A DNA stretch of 64,000 nucleotides from Hymenolepis diminuta. Taxonomy: Eukaryota; Platyhelminthes; Cestoda; Cyclophyllidea; Hymenolepididae. This document shows, one piece after another, positions 12,965 to 25,760 of the stretch. Every line of letters begins with the position of its first letter. The stretch's first letter is position 1. The position numbers were made by a program, and so were the translations under genes. Under the pieces are notes generated by a model that did not search any database, was not told where the DNA came from, and saw only the letters and a program-made list of their open reading frames with translations. Location of the stretch: NCBI GenBank assembly GCA_900708905.1, contig CAADRB010000011.1, forward strand, positions 3,529,035 through 3,593,034, in the 5' to 3' direction.

Positions 12965-15900
12965 GTAGGATCTCCTTCTATTATTCTTTGGCATTATAAT
13001 ATTATGAAATTGTAGATTTTTTCTGTCATATTTAAGCAATACAAGTCAAAGATTTGGTTAATTTGATTAAAACCTCATATAATATGTCTGTCGTCTAGAA
13101 TGTTTCCTTTTCCCCTAACTTATGCAATTTTTGCGATTTTTTAATTGGTTAATTTATTTGCTTTTTATCAGGTAAGTAATCAAAACAACATGAATAAATA
13201 ATATTCTTGTGCATGGTTGCCTTAATTTTCAGACGAAAGGAAAATTTATATATGCAAAAGCAAATAACTGACGATAATGAATTATAATGGGGATTTATTA
13301 GTTTTCTAAAATCAATACTCAAAAATGGAAAGGCTCAAAAATCAACATATCCATGACTTTGATTCATGCATATATAAATAAATTGCTAGATTTTCTTATT
13401 GGCTGAATGCCTATCCCATAGCTGTCTAATCATCAACTTCTATTTCCATAGTGACTGAATACGTCTGCCGGGTTATTGTCAGAATAAGACTGCGTTTCGA
13501 AAATTTGTTTACCAGAGAAAACTAACAAATAGGTGATCTGAATAGAGGCAATCCAGTAAGAATTATATAATTAAGAGATTAAAATATAGAGAACTAGAAA
13601 GAACACCGTTGTATCAATGAGTACGAATACCTAAAAGATATGTGGATCTAGCTTTCTGTTTCTTATGTTGAATGGAAAAGGTTTTGGTTGTTCACTGTAG
13701 TTGCTCCTTTAGTTTGAGATGGTATTAGTTTTACCGTAATTCCGAGTGATTCACAAACTTTCCTGCTTTTATTAATAATTAGATTATTTAACGATTGCTC
13801 AAAATTGCCCGCCCTTACTGTTGGGAGCTTTCAAGTACCTTACTGCAAGTCTATCGGTGAAATAATTAAGTAGACATACATGTGTCGACTCTGTTTTGCT
13901 GCGAAATTATCACTACGGTTGTAAATTTTTCCGGTTCTATTCAACTTTTAGTGAATGCTAGATTCCTAAGGATGTCTGCAAATTCACTTAATGGACAAGA
14001 TCATTGGATTACGCCCGATTGATTTAAAGTTCAGGTTTTGATGTTTATTTTCTTAGGTGAATTCGTGTCCCAGATTTAACCACTTCCAAAATATAAAAAA
14101 AATCTTAAATGTAGCAAGTTATGGGTTAATACTTTCATTTTATTTGTCTCCATTACCTTACTACCAATCTCAAATTTTTTAAAATTCCTTTTGATTCAAG
14201 TAGAATTTCATATAAGTAAACAGAGTCTGGTCATCTGATTTCTATCAAAATAAACAGTTATTTAATACGCAGGTTTCACTTAACAATTTGAATTTGTTGC
14301 GGAGTTATTTTAAGCTGATGACTAACCCAAGAGACCTTATCGAAACTATAATTCACCTACTAAAATATAATAATTTGTTCCGTTCATGACGACGTTAGAA
14401 CATAACATATCAGTGAACGACATTTATCTCCAGATCATCACTTGCGACTCAGCCTAGGTGAAAAAATAAATGTATGTTAAAATTAACCAACATAAAAGCG
14501 CTCTATTCAGGGCATTATCATTGTGAGGAAATGGAACTAAGAAGAGAGTTAACTTTTAAAACATATTAAGATAAAATCAGTACCTAGGAATGGAGAAATG
14601 TTGTTCTTTTAACAGTTTGAATGCATGGTAATATCACATTTAAAGAAAAAAGGCAATATGAGAAATTATTTTCACGTCTAATCAACCTATCAAATTAAAT
14701 AATTACTCACAGTTCTTACACATGCATTTATCTTTTCTAAAATAGGCGGAAGAAATGATTCTCTGCCATCGAAACACTAACCTTGGACTTGATTTTTTCA
14801 ATTTAATCTGTTCAAAGTGTACACTTTAGGACTTAATGAAGTCACTATGAAACTCAAAATTAATCGCTACTTTCACAAACCAGTGATCCAGAAAACTTAA
14901 ACAGTTAATATTTCGATCGTTAATTCCAAATTCACATTACATTGGAAAAGCTGATTCTTAAAGGTCGCATAGCTAAATATATGCAGATTACGTTTTTAAA
15001 TATGGCTTATTATAATAGTAGAATAAGAGGCTACTGTGCTATTGTAGGGAGAAATCCTTGCCTATTCTTAAATTTCGCTTAACATCCAATTCAGACTTTA
15101 ATATTTTCTCGTTCTTTTAAAATAAACCTTCCACGCAGAAATTTTTGGAATGATAAAATGTATTTATCGTCAAAGATATATTTGAGTTTAAACAAGTCGT
15201 AGAGTACTGATGAAATTCTGATATAGGACTATTTAGTTACCACTGGTTATATATAGGTTCTAAAGCACGAAGCAAATGCATACATGATCTTTTTATCCAA
15301 CTATATATGGCATTAAAACAATTGGAATGGTATATTTTGTTAGCAAATAAGAGTGGCTGACTCGTTACTAAACTAATAATTTTCTTGTATTTAAATCAAT
15401 CGCTCAAGTACTTTTTAATTTAAGTATAATGATTAAAAATTCTAAATTAGGTTCATATTAAAACGTGTATAAATAGATTGATTTAGGAGAGTTTATTTAC
15501 ACATATAAATAGAATTTGCTCTTTGTTTCGTCATATATGAGTAAATTAATAATTTAAGCATTTTTTCTATCCATTTGAAAAGTCTTCCGCATTTTGTGCA
15601 TTTTAGCTTAAACAGATGACATAATGAAAAATCTTGAAGGCAAGATTATTCATTTGATAGCGAAAGTTTCCTTTAATTCAGTTCACATTTTTCCATATTT
15701 TTTAATTTCAAAATGGCCTAAAATGAAAAGATGAATCATTCTGTTTCTTGGGCATGCACCAAGGCCAAACGTCAAGGCCACTTTTAATTACGCAGTTTAT
15801 TCTGCCTGACTGATATTGTCAATCCGTAGTTGAATATGTGGCCAAAGTAGTAATACCTTTCGGAAAACTTGACTCGAAGATGATGTTAATTTTTTCAAAA

Positions 15901-16300
15901 AGAGAGGGAAATTCCATTCATGCAAATTGAAAAGAAATTACAAGTCCTCAGATTAAACTGAAAAGAAATTTATAACAATTAGCAAACGGATTTTTATTAC
16001 TTGAAGTGCAATAAGTGCAAACTGCTTGACTATTCCTCCGCTCTATGGTTATGAATATAAGGTTCTCCCAACCACCCTATCTTGAAGTCAAATAAATAAG
16101 TAATTTGAATATTTAAGAAACAGTTATTTGCTGTCTTAAGCGTTAAAAAGTGCACTTAAATGATATGATCAACCATCCAAAATAAATAATTTTTCAGTAA
16201 GCTCTGAATATCGCAATCATGGAATCCAGGTACGAATCTCTATGTTTGAAATTTGGAATATTTGAATATGAAGTAATGATCTCTGGCCATTAAGTAAAAA

Positions 16301-16496
16301 GGAGGTGGCAGACAAGCCACCCCAGTTTATAAATCAGTAAATTAGGTTTATACACAGAAAATTTCTTCGTTGGACGTCAGTCGCGTCTCATCGTCGGTGT
16401 TTCGGCGTGATGATCGACACTTGCTTAGGTATCTAATCGCCAGTCAATCATTTCTGGTCGTCAGGTAATGACGGACATCTGTTGACTATACCAATT
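16301..16496 (+). repeat. Dispersed repeat family C, copy 1
   Basis: This segment matches the reverse complement of 57295-57544. It begins GGAGGTGGCAGACAAGCCACC, in which GGTGGC and GCCACC form a perfect 6-bp hairpin. It continues with a block around GACGTCAGTC, then GTCGGTGTTTCGGCGTGATG and ATCGACA, and ends with CTAATCGCCAG and GACATCTG(T)TG-CTATA. Copy 2 has about 80 extra bases before the last block. No coding capacity is seen. The compact size suggests a SINE or other short non-autonomous element. Confidence 0.7.
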
Positions 16497-19400
16497 TTGT
16501 TGTAAAGGTATATGAACGAAAATTTTACGTTTTCCGCCTAGTATTTCGTAGTCTGCCATTTTACTATCCCAAAATTTTAAATTTTCTAGCATTTGAACGA
16601 TTCAAAAATATTATGTGTCGTCTTAAGCATTACAATAATTTAAGTCATTTAACGTATCTGACCGAGAGAAAATTAATGTATTCTAATAAGGCGCGAAAGA
16701 GAGAGCGATTGAGTGAAATGTAGAAGGAAAGTCGGTTCAATAAAAGGTTCTTACTCTATTTTAATTAGGGAGTTATCTAATTTTTCCTTTTTAAATATAA
16801 TCTGTATGATTCACTGTGTCATGTTTTAATGTTCCGAAAGTTAAATTTTAGGATTCAAATCAGGTTTCAGTTGGTGCTTATGTCCGCCACATTCTGATCA
16901 TTTTGAGAATTGATTGAATTTAGTTAATGGTCATGCCATCGGCATAGTCAGGAATGGCTGGTTGAATTAGCAAAAATGCTATTATATAACCATCGAATTA
17001 TCAAATTCTCAGTAATGTAATCTTCATAGAATAAGACCCGAGGTCGTAAAATGAGGAGGAAAACTAAAGTACTTCGACTGGTTAGCGTTTTGGATGCGAG
17101 CTTAAGCATCTAGTTACTTTCCAATTCTAAATTTAAATCCCACGTACGATTAATCAAATTAAAAATCACAACAATATGTGGATGAAATCTCAAATATAAA
17201 CATAGAACAATTTACATTCCAATAGTCATGATTAGCAAATTTAAGTCACGCAATAAACCGTCAAAAGAAGAATTATTTTGAGTTACTAAATCATGGATAA
17301 TTGATGATTTGCGAGATCTTGTCTAACAAAATGGGATTTGAATTGAAAGGTGAAGATATTATTATAAATTTAAACGCCACTTTATAGAAAATAAGTATAT
17401 ATTATGCGTTTTATTATATACATGCAAAAGTTAATGGAAGTTTTACTAATCTGCTTCTTAATCAAATTTTTATCCTTTTCCCATAGCTTTTGCGTAACTA
17501 ATTTAATTGATCTCAATGTTATCATTGCACCATTTTCATGAACCTATAATAATAGTATGACCCCGAGAAAGCTCATTTTTCCTTTTGAATATTAGCATTT
17601 TTACATGTAATGTCAAAAAACTTAATTAGGCACGACTATACGCATATTCAAATCCAAAACTAATTTTTTAAAATCCATTGTCTGACTACTGTCTACCGGA
17701 TTTTGACATAATCCGGTAGTTAGTTACAACAGAATTTTAATTTGAAAATTTACATTTTAAAATGATTCAAGAACTTCACTGTTTACATTTCATCAACTGC
17801 TTTTCGGATATTTCAATTAATAAAAAGTTCTCATCGATTAATTTAAAGCTGAACGGGAAGTTATAAATTGGATTTGGCCGTCCAGTAAATAGCATACTTA
17901 TGATATGGTAAAATTGTCTTTGCCTCTAAATATGATAATTATGGCTCTCTTATAATTCATAAGGAACGCAAAGCTTTTCTATTGGTTAAATCCTATCTCT
18001 ATGTCAATATTTGAAATCGCAATTCTGATATATTTCAAAACGTTTGGTCAGTAGATTGACATCAACATATTGAACGACACCTAAATACTTTAAATGCAAT
18101 ACATTTTGATATAAATTTACGTAATCTTAATCAAATTTGGCACATATACATTTGTTTAGTTATATTTGTTATCCATTGCAATGCAAAAACCTTATACTTT
18201 TTTAGTAATGGGATAGCATCTAAACTGTAGGAATTGGAAATAGTCCGGTATGGGAGGAACCAGAAGGTTCGGTTTAGCAGAAGCATAAATTGAAGTCAGA
18301 ATATCAAGAGACTTACTTTGTTTAGTTTCTAGAGGCTATGTGTTGTGCACTATGAAGTAAAATTAGTTTAATAATGTCAAAATACTTCTATTTTCATGAT
18401 TTGATCCTCCAATTTCCCCGTGAGTTTGCATTGGCAATATTCAGGGATTATTAATGATTTGATTTATTCGAAGTCCACTTTGAATCAAGTAGATAAAACG
18501 AGCAGAAGAGCTTAAATATAAAATAGCTCACAAGAGTTTTGCGTATGTTTATTAAATTACAGTAACAACTTATTTTCTATTTAAAGGCCTTCAATACTAG
18601 AGTGAATTTCGAAGTACAATTTATTCGCTGGTTCATTCAACAAAAGATTTTCAGATCTATCGAATTTTATGAACAATTATTTGTTTTAATGTCATAACAA
18701 AAATATTATATTTCTACCTGTCAAACCTAATCATATCTGATAAAAATAAATAAATGTGTGATAAAAGCCTGGCATATTGAATAAAAATATATAAATTTTG
18801 TTTTTCTGCACTAGGAAAATAATAATGCTTGACTATTTAAAATGGTTTACTTGTTTCAGTTAGCACGGTTTCGCTGAGTAGATCTAAGTACATTTAAGTC
18901 ATAAATTATAATCATTTTAGATAATATCTGCTTTTATGTTGGCTATAAATTTGCGAACTTTAGGTGTTTCAGAATAATTACATCACAAATAAGATTCATT
19001 ATAGCTTTGGGCTAAATTTTAAATCAGTTTCTACAAAATTTGTTTATTTAGCAGAAGAACTGGCTGTTGAAAGACACTTCAGAACTACAAAACTCGGGAG
19101 GCATGAAGTTGGAAGTGATATTATCGTGTGCACCGTCTTAAACTAAAGCAATTTTGAAATTCACACTTTCTTCTGATAGCAAAGAACTTAGAACTAGTCT
19201 ATGAAATGCGGCAAGGAAATTACGTGTGAATTTAAACATCTTGTGTAAATGCTCGGCAAGATTAAAATTAAATCCTAATTGTAATTGACTTATCAAATAT
19301 CCTAAGGGTGTAAAAATAAGGGAACATCTGTTAAAACTTAATATCTTAATAAATCCTCACCTTTCAGGATATAAATCTCCCGATCTCACTTTCCTCTCCC

Positions 19401-19989
19401 AGTCCAAATATATAAGCATATGCAGTATAAAGCAGACAATAATTGCTCTTTCTTTTGAGCAATCGCTTTAAATAAATTAAATTAGTGAAATAGTGAAATA
19501 GTGCTAATGGATCAAAGATATCTGATCCATTTCTCATCTTCCGTTTGAACCCTTTATGCGGTTTTCTTATTCCCAGTTTATTAGTTCTTTAAGTTTCACT
19601 TAATGGGCTCTAGCTTATGAAAAATTCCATACACCCGAAGAAGTAGAATTATGATTTGGAGGAATCATTGGTGTCTAACTAGAATGAACTATTTAGAAAG
19701 AGCTAAAAAGCTAAGACATTGAACATTTTTGAAGGTGTTTTATTCGTTTGACACCTTCTGATGAGACTATTTGAATTTTCTGTTATCAAAAAGACAAACT
19801 GAAGAGATTATTTGCTTGAAATATCGTAAATGTGAATTTTTTATTTTTCCACTCTTAGAATTTAAGAGAAATTCAATTTCCTAATCAATATTAAATTGCT
19901 TTCAAAATTATTTTTGTTTTATTTTTATATTCATGAAGACTGGTACATTTTTAAACTCATTAATCCGAATATTTAAACATTCATTTCAT

Positions 19990-20260
19990 TTGTTACCCAC
20001 AACACGGCAAATACGTATATTTTAATCAAATGAGATTATCAGAACACATGGAAGAATAAAACACTTCAAATTTGGTTAATGGAAGAGGGTGGAACATAAA
20101 TATAAAATAAACATCTGATCTTTGGATTCAGGCAGTACGTTTTTCACTTCTGTTATTATTTCACTGTTCTGTGTTCTATTATCAAAATGTCCCTCTTCAG
20201 AAAGAATTCATATTTGTTGCATCCTGATGCTTATTGCACCAAATGCTTACTAAAAACCTG
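19990..20260 (+). repeat. Dispersed repeat family D, copy 1
   Basis: It begins TTGTTACCCACAACACGGCAA and contains TTTGGATTCAGGCAGTACG and a later AGAATTCATATTTGTTGC block. The first block matches copies near 20.37, 23.9 and 49.7 kb; the later blocks match 57.95-58.15 kb (TTTGGATTCAG-CGTA, then GTGAATTCATGTTTGT). All copies are AT-rich and diverged. No frame is conserved. Confidence 0.5.
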
Positions 20261-20367
20261 GTCACTGTAGATGGCTTTATTAAATACTTCAAAAATATTT
20301 TCTTCTAGTTGCCGAGATAGTAGCAGAATGATAAGGGCTAGCATAATTTAAACGAGGTAAATATTAT

Positions 20368-20640
20368 TACTGCCCATTTTTACCATTTTTAATTGCGGAA
20401 AGCAACTAAAATAGGTCAACAGAAAGCCTAATAATGATCAAGGAGAGATCACTGAGATTTTGGGGGCAACTTCAAGGTATCAAAGTGTCTTACATCTTTT
20501 GATTTTGAGATTCAGGTTGTACAATACTATGAAATTATTAGCCCATGTTCCAAAGTGATTTATGAATACATCGTAGCAAATGATTTTCTACATTGATCAG
20601 TGCTTATCGACTGAGTTTTAACTTCAAATCATTGTTGTTC
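20368..20640 (+). repeat. Dispersed repeat family D, copy 2
   Basis: It starts TTACTGCCCATTTTTACC, then has GAAAGCAACTAAAATAGG and, further on, GCAACTTCAAGGTATCAAAG and TTTGAGATTCAGGTTGTAC. These align in order with copy 1 and with the 49.7 kb copy (GAGCAACGTCAAGGTGTCA, then CTTCAGATTCG). Just upstream, a 60-nt piece at 20320-20380 is repeated at 20704-20768. Confidence 0.5.
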
Positions 20641-23600
20641 AATGGTGGAGAAGGCAAAATGATCTTACACAATTTTAGGCTGCTTAATTTCTTAGCATAG
20701 GCAAGATACTGGCGGAATGATAAGAGCTAATATTATTTTAAGGAAGCATAAATTATTTCATCATTACCGGTCAATAAAAAGTACTTAATGCTAAAGAGAA
20801 TATAAGTCCCTTTGAAAGATGTACTCTTCTACTTACCAATAATTAGAATCAAAGTTCCTCGTGCACATCATAAACTACTTAGTTTGATAATCTTTTGTGC
20901 ATTTATATACACGGAGAAATTCATATCGGCATCCATTTGTCGGCAGAATAAGCTCCTAGATAATAAAAGCAATATTCTATGCATCTCATTTGGGATACTT
21001 TCAAATGCACTATGGAAAATTTTCTTCATTCGGCTTACGTTTAATACTTTTTTGTCACCCCTGTTTTTCAGAATTCCTACTTAATCGCTGAAATTAAAAT
21101 CGAATTTACAAATTCGAAGGTGTTAGACTAATTTGATCCAGATATTTCTGGTGATCGCCATATTAAATAACAAGTTAGCTATTTTCTCTCAATACACAAA
21201 AACTGTCACGTTTTTTTGAATTCATTCACAGTTTTGCATAAGGAATTGGCAGGTAGTTTAGGTATCTGGAGTTGAGAGAACAGAAGTCGACTAGACCATC
21301 CCTTTTAAAATTTTGTCCATTTAAACCGACCATATCACTGACAAAAGTTAGACAGAGGATACATAACTTTAATTATAGTATTCACTAAAGTTAAGTTATC
21401 AGTTACATCTTACACTCTTTAGCAAGCTTATATATTATATTCGCTAACTGATTATATGTTTATTCAAGGTAAATGGAAATTGTTGATGATTTAATAATAT
21501 ATAGGAGCCTTAAAACGTTCAAGATGACTTATACTTCAAAATATATGTTTGAAATTAATTTAATATTATTTATTTTGACAGCAACACGTTGAATATCAGT
21601 TCCAAACGGAGGCCTGTCAAATAGTAAAACTGGTTAAAAAATATCAGGGACTCCAAGGAGCTACAAATTCGCCACCAATTCCTCTGAGCTGTACAATGCC
21701 CTCAGTACGACCTGTCGATTTGAATGTCCTATTCCGACAGGAGTTGTGTCAATTTCTTCCACTTAAACCTTCGAATCTCCGGCAATTCCTAGATCAAAAT
21801 ATCAGTGAGCTGTTATTTTATTTTTAAACTTTTAAGTTTAAAAATCAAAAATGCAAGGTAGACGTATGAAATAAAAACTATGATAATATTACATTTTGTC
21901 ATATTTATTTAAAATTTTTCAATTTTAGTTAAGTTGTTTAATTTATAGTAAAATTTAATTGTGGAATTTATTATGGAATTCAAAGCGCACTCTAATCGAT
22001 CGCAATTCTGTCGGTTGTTAATTCTTCAAAAGTAGCAGAGTCTGTAAGGTCGGCTTATCACGCTTGTAAACAGAGTAAAGTGTCACGAAACAAAGCTTTT
22101 TCTTCCGTGTTCAAATTAAAGAGTGGAAGTTGAAATTAGCAAATTCTCTTCTTTTCACTTTTGTTTTAAGGGGGAAGTGGAATGTCAAATCCCAACTCAA
22201 GACTTTCAGGATATATATGCTCTTTCCTAATAGAAATTTTCAACTTTGAATTTTAAATATAATTTATCTTGTTCCACAATAATAAGATCGAGGAAAAAAC
22301 AATTACAATAAATTAATTAGCAATTAACAGACTTTAGTTATTTTATTCTATATTTTCATCATTTATTATCGTCATTCGTTCATTGATTTTTACCCCGTAT
22401 GTTCCCCTCTTTACATAGTTTTGTGTAAGAATTATTCATCGGTCTATAAGTATTTTCATCGATTTCCTCCACTACCTAACACCTACGGTTGAAGCTCTTC
22501 TTCTACACAGGATAACACTTTTGGCATACTGATCATTAGATCACAGGTTCTCTTTCCTCACTTGTTGTAGCTGTTTGCTCAGTTGAAAAAGACCACTGCT
22601 TTAGTTAGCATTCTCCTCGCCCTATCATCTGAGGTAGAACCCGTTTAGATAGTGTGTTGGAATTTATTAAGTATATTTTATTTAGGAATATATTTTTGCT
22701 AAAAATAAGAATCTCTTAACAATATTTGTGAATAATATGTTTCCTAAAACGATCCTGACTTATAACAAATTTTGTTTGTATTTATCTATGAAAAGCGCAA
22801 ATATTCAAAAAATACGAATTTCTACATTTAATCTCATTCGATCCCAAAATCAGGTCAGTTGCGTGTTCAGTTTATCCAATAAAATGAGTGACTAATAATA
22901 AATGTCCATTTTGTAGGCCTTTTTTGCAAAAATGAGGACAAAAAACTTCTTTTCATCACAGTGTCAAAAAGCGCTAAGTGCAATTGAAAGTACTGAAAAT
23001 CAAAAAAACATATGAAAGATTATAGAGAATCAGTGGAAGTTTTTTCTGTTTTAAAGATCAGATTACTTGTTTTAATCCGCCTGTCATTCGAATTTAAAAT
23101 GGAAAGTTATCCAAGAAATGATGTTTCATTTGAAATTCAAATGGTACATAAACATTCGTCTGCATTTTCATAAGTTACTGGGAATTTCACTGAAGAACCA
23201 GTGCCATTTAGGCTCGAACAAAAGTTTTAAATAGCAATAAAGTTCTGCTGATACGAATAAGGATTGACTATCCAATCACTGCGTATATTTTGAATAACAG
23301 TTCTAAATCACGTTTCGATTAATTGAAGATATTCTGAAGTTTATCTGAATGATCACACCCATAAATTCATATTTTTGTAATATAAACCACTTAGTTTTCA
23401 ACCTTAATCGCTGATATGATTCGCAAATGGGTTACCCTACTCTATCATTGTATTTATAAAGTGTGCAGTTATTCGTTTTAAATTTATAAGGACCTTTATT
23501 GTACCCGACCCGTCGATATGTTATACATTTAAAATATTTTAAGATTGCTTACAGTGATTATTTGATTAAACATTGTGGTTAACCTCTTATCACCCACAAC

Positions 23601-23904
23601 AAATCAATTCATGCATTTCAATCAAGGTAAACAACCGAAATTAGGAAATATTGAAATGGTTCCAAAATTGGTCTAGTAAGAGATATTGCTGCATGGACAG
23701 AGAAAATAAAGACGACGTTAAATTAATCCATTGTTATACCTATGTCGCAGCTCAATAGTCTCCAAGTTCATACTATTAAGATTTAACACCCAGTTATTGA
23801 GAGGGTTTATATTCATGATGTTGGTTAAGTTAAGCATTAGGGCTGCTAACTTGATAAATTTGTCTCGTCTTACAGTTAAACACAACTTATTGATGCAAGC
23901 TATT

Positions 23905-23975
23905 TATTATTACCCGCTGTAATACAAAAACTTTTTAATGTGAGAAGCAACTAAAATCGGGAAACTTAAATACGT
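23905..23975 (+). repeat. Dispersed repeat family D, short copy
   Basis: TATTACCCGCTGTAATACAA is followed by AAACTTTTTAATGTGAGAAGC and AACTAAAATCGG, the same order as in the copies at 20.37 and 49.7 kb. A further weak match starts near 23590 (ATCACCCACAACAAATCAA). Only the 5' part of the family is recognisable here. Confidence 0.4.
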
Positions 23976-24749
23976 ATTTTGCACTGTAATTTGCACTTTA
24001 TGCGAATTCGGGGAAAAACACAACTCGCTTATTGAAAATTAATTTAATACTTAAAGTTGAACGTAAAATGCAAATAAAGAGTGTGTGAATTGATGTTGTA
24101 AGCTTTGTTCAATGGGATTGTTACATAATCGTCAACTCCGTTCATTGCTTCAGTTTGTTACATTTGTTGGAAAAACCCCGTCGCGACTTATCTGGATACG
24201 GAATTCATGAACGCTATAAAACGGAATTAACTTAACGTGAAATTTCATTATAATATGTTAATTAGTTAGCTTTTTATTGTTGATAAACAATATAGGATAT
24301 TGCAATGCATTTAAAAATTCGGCGTGACAAATGGACGAATTTATAGAATTTATAAAGACGAATTGCACTCTGAAATAGGAGGTAAAATATAACATAAAAT
24401 TTTGCGAATCTGTATTATTCTTAAAACTTACGCTTTGATTTATTCAAATTCATTTTTGTTTGAAAAAATATCTAACAAAAATCCTTTTCAAAGGAAATAA
24501 ATGAATATCATATAATAACTTAAGCATATAAATACCGTAAATACGCAAAATAAAACGTTTCAGAGAAGTCAAATGAAATCCTGTTTTTATTTCATTTAAT
24601 TTCCTATTGCAATTGTTGAAAAATGAATATTAATAGGACGATTTTTAATAAAAGCACCTTTAAGTGGTAAAAGTTTCCTCTTAATTTGTCAACTTTTGTT
24701 TTAATTAGCATGTAAGATACAATGCTGCTGTTGATTTTGCAAAAAAATA

Positions 24750-24905
24750 TAGGTTAAAAATTTCAGTTGATTTCAAAGCTGTAAATTTCATTTTACTCCG
24801 GCTAAATGCTGTAGGGAAAGAAAGAAAGTGGGAGTGGAACAACCACTCATCCCTTAAACTTGTCCAATTTTTAGATGCTAGTTTTCTTCTGGCATCAAAC
24901 AGATT
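24750..24905 (-). repeat. Dispersed repeat family A, part 2, inverted copy
   Basis: Read on the - strand, this matches 31090-31215 on the + strand: both have GATGAGTGG/GTGAGTCATCC-like sequence, then GCATTTAGC(C/T)GG, GTAA, TGA(A/G)ATT(T/C)ACAGC and TGAAA(T/C)CA(A/G)CT. At 31 kb this part lies just after part 1 in the same orientation; here it lies 550 bp before part 1 and is inverted, so the element has been rearranged. Confidence 0.6.
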
Positions 24906-25126
24906 AGAGCCACGTTGTGAATAAGAGGGCACGAGACAATAAGGTTAATCGAATATCCATTCATTAAGTCGTCACGATTGTATGAGAAATTAATCTTCAA
25001 TAGAATTGAATTCTTTAAGCTTCCTGAATATTTCTAAGGTAGAAGTTGCACTAATTGCAACAAGAACACCAGGTATAGTTTTAATTTTCAAGAAAGGATT
25101 CATTAGATAACTGTAGTAATTAAATG

Positions 25127-25158
25127 TACATATATATGTATATATATATATATATATG
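25127..25158. repeat. TA microsatellite
   Basis: An alternating TA run interrupted by two G residues (GTACATATATATGTATATAT and on). It is a simple sequence repeat with no further feature. Confidence 0.9.
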
Positions 25159-25449
25159 TTTAAATTTTATCTGATTGATTATTTTTTTTTTGATTACGTA
25201 GACTTATTAATGTGTTCTTATGTATCTATTAGTAATAAAATAATTGATTTATTCAAGGAAGAAAAAATACATTTATAATAATAATGTTAAAACTGTTTTA
25301 TGATCTACTAGTCGATATTCCAGCAAGGAAGAAGCAGAGCACAAGTTCTTACCGTTATATCAAAAAATTATTATAGTTTAACTTGAACTATGTGCAGTAT
25401 AAATTAACCCTACACCACTGACTAGCAATAGCAACCAACAATTCTAAAA

Positions 25450-25760
25450 GTTGAATACAAGAGTTGTGTAGGCCAAAGTGTATTGATCAAACCCTAATAA
25501 AGATTGAGAGGATAAGAGAGAGGTGAGGAACGAGGGTAATTAGAAGGGAGCGTGAGAGTAGGTGTATAACAAGCGTATGTTTGCGTGTATGTTCATGTGC
25601 GTGGGTATAGAAAAGCAGTTTATGAGTCACTTGGGCAAGGGCACGCGTGAGGACATGAGCGCAGTGTGTTTCTAACGGAAGGAGACGGCTATAGAAAGGG
25701 GGGAGGGGTAGCATGAACAGATGGAATGGCCCCGGACATCACCGTGGGGAAGCTAAGCCC
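25450..25760 (+). repeat. Dispersed repeat family A, part 1, copy 1
   Basis: This GC-richer island aligns with 30735-31035. Shared blocks in order are AGAGT-(G)TGTAGRCC, GTGAG-AGG, CATGTGC(G/A)TGGG, CAGTTTA, ATGAGTCA(C/A)TTGGGCAAGG, GCGTGAG, GAAGGAGA and CATCAC(C/T)GTGG. The open frame on the - strand (25487-25714) and its counterpart at 30801-30983 reflect this shared sequence, not a conserved protein. It may be a terminal-repeat or SINE-like element of the kind common in flatworms. Confidence 0.65.

Noticed and set aside
16370..16435. Hammerhead ribozyme in repeat family C
   Set aside because: The reverse strand has CTGACG and a later GAAA, but the conserved A after the CTGANG core is a T in both copies and stem II does not form in copy 1.
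17080..17155. tRNA-like sequence with TGGTTAGCG and TTTAAATCCC
   Set aside because: Acceptor and anticodon stems do not pair convincingly; at most a decayed tRNA-derived fragment.
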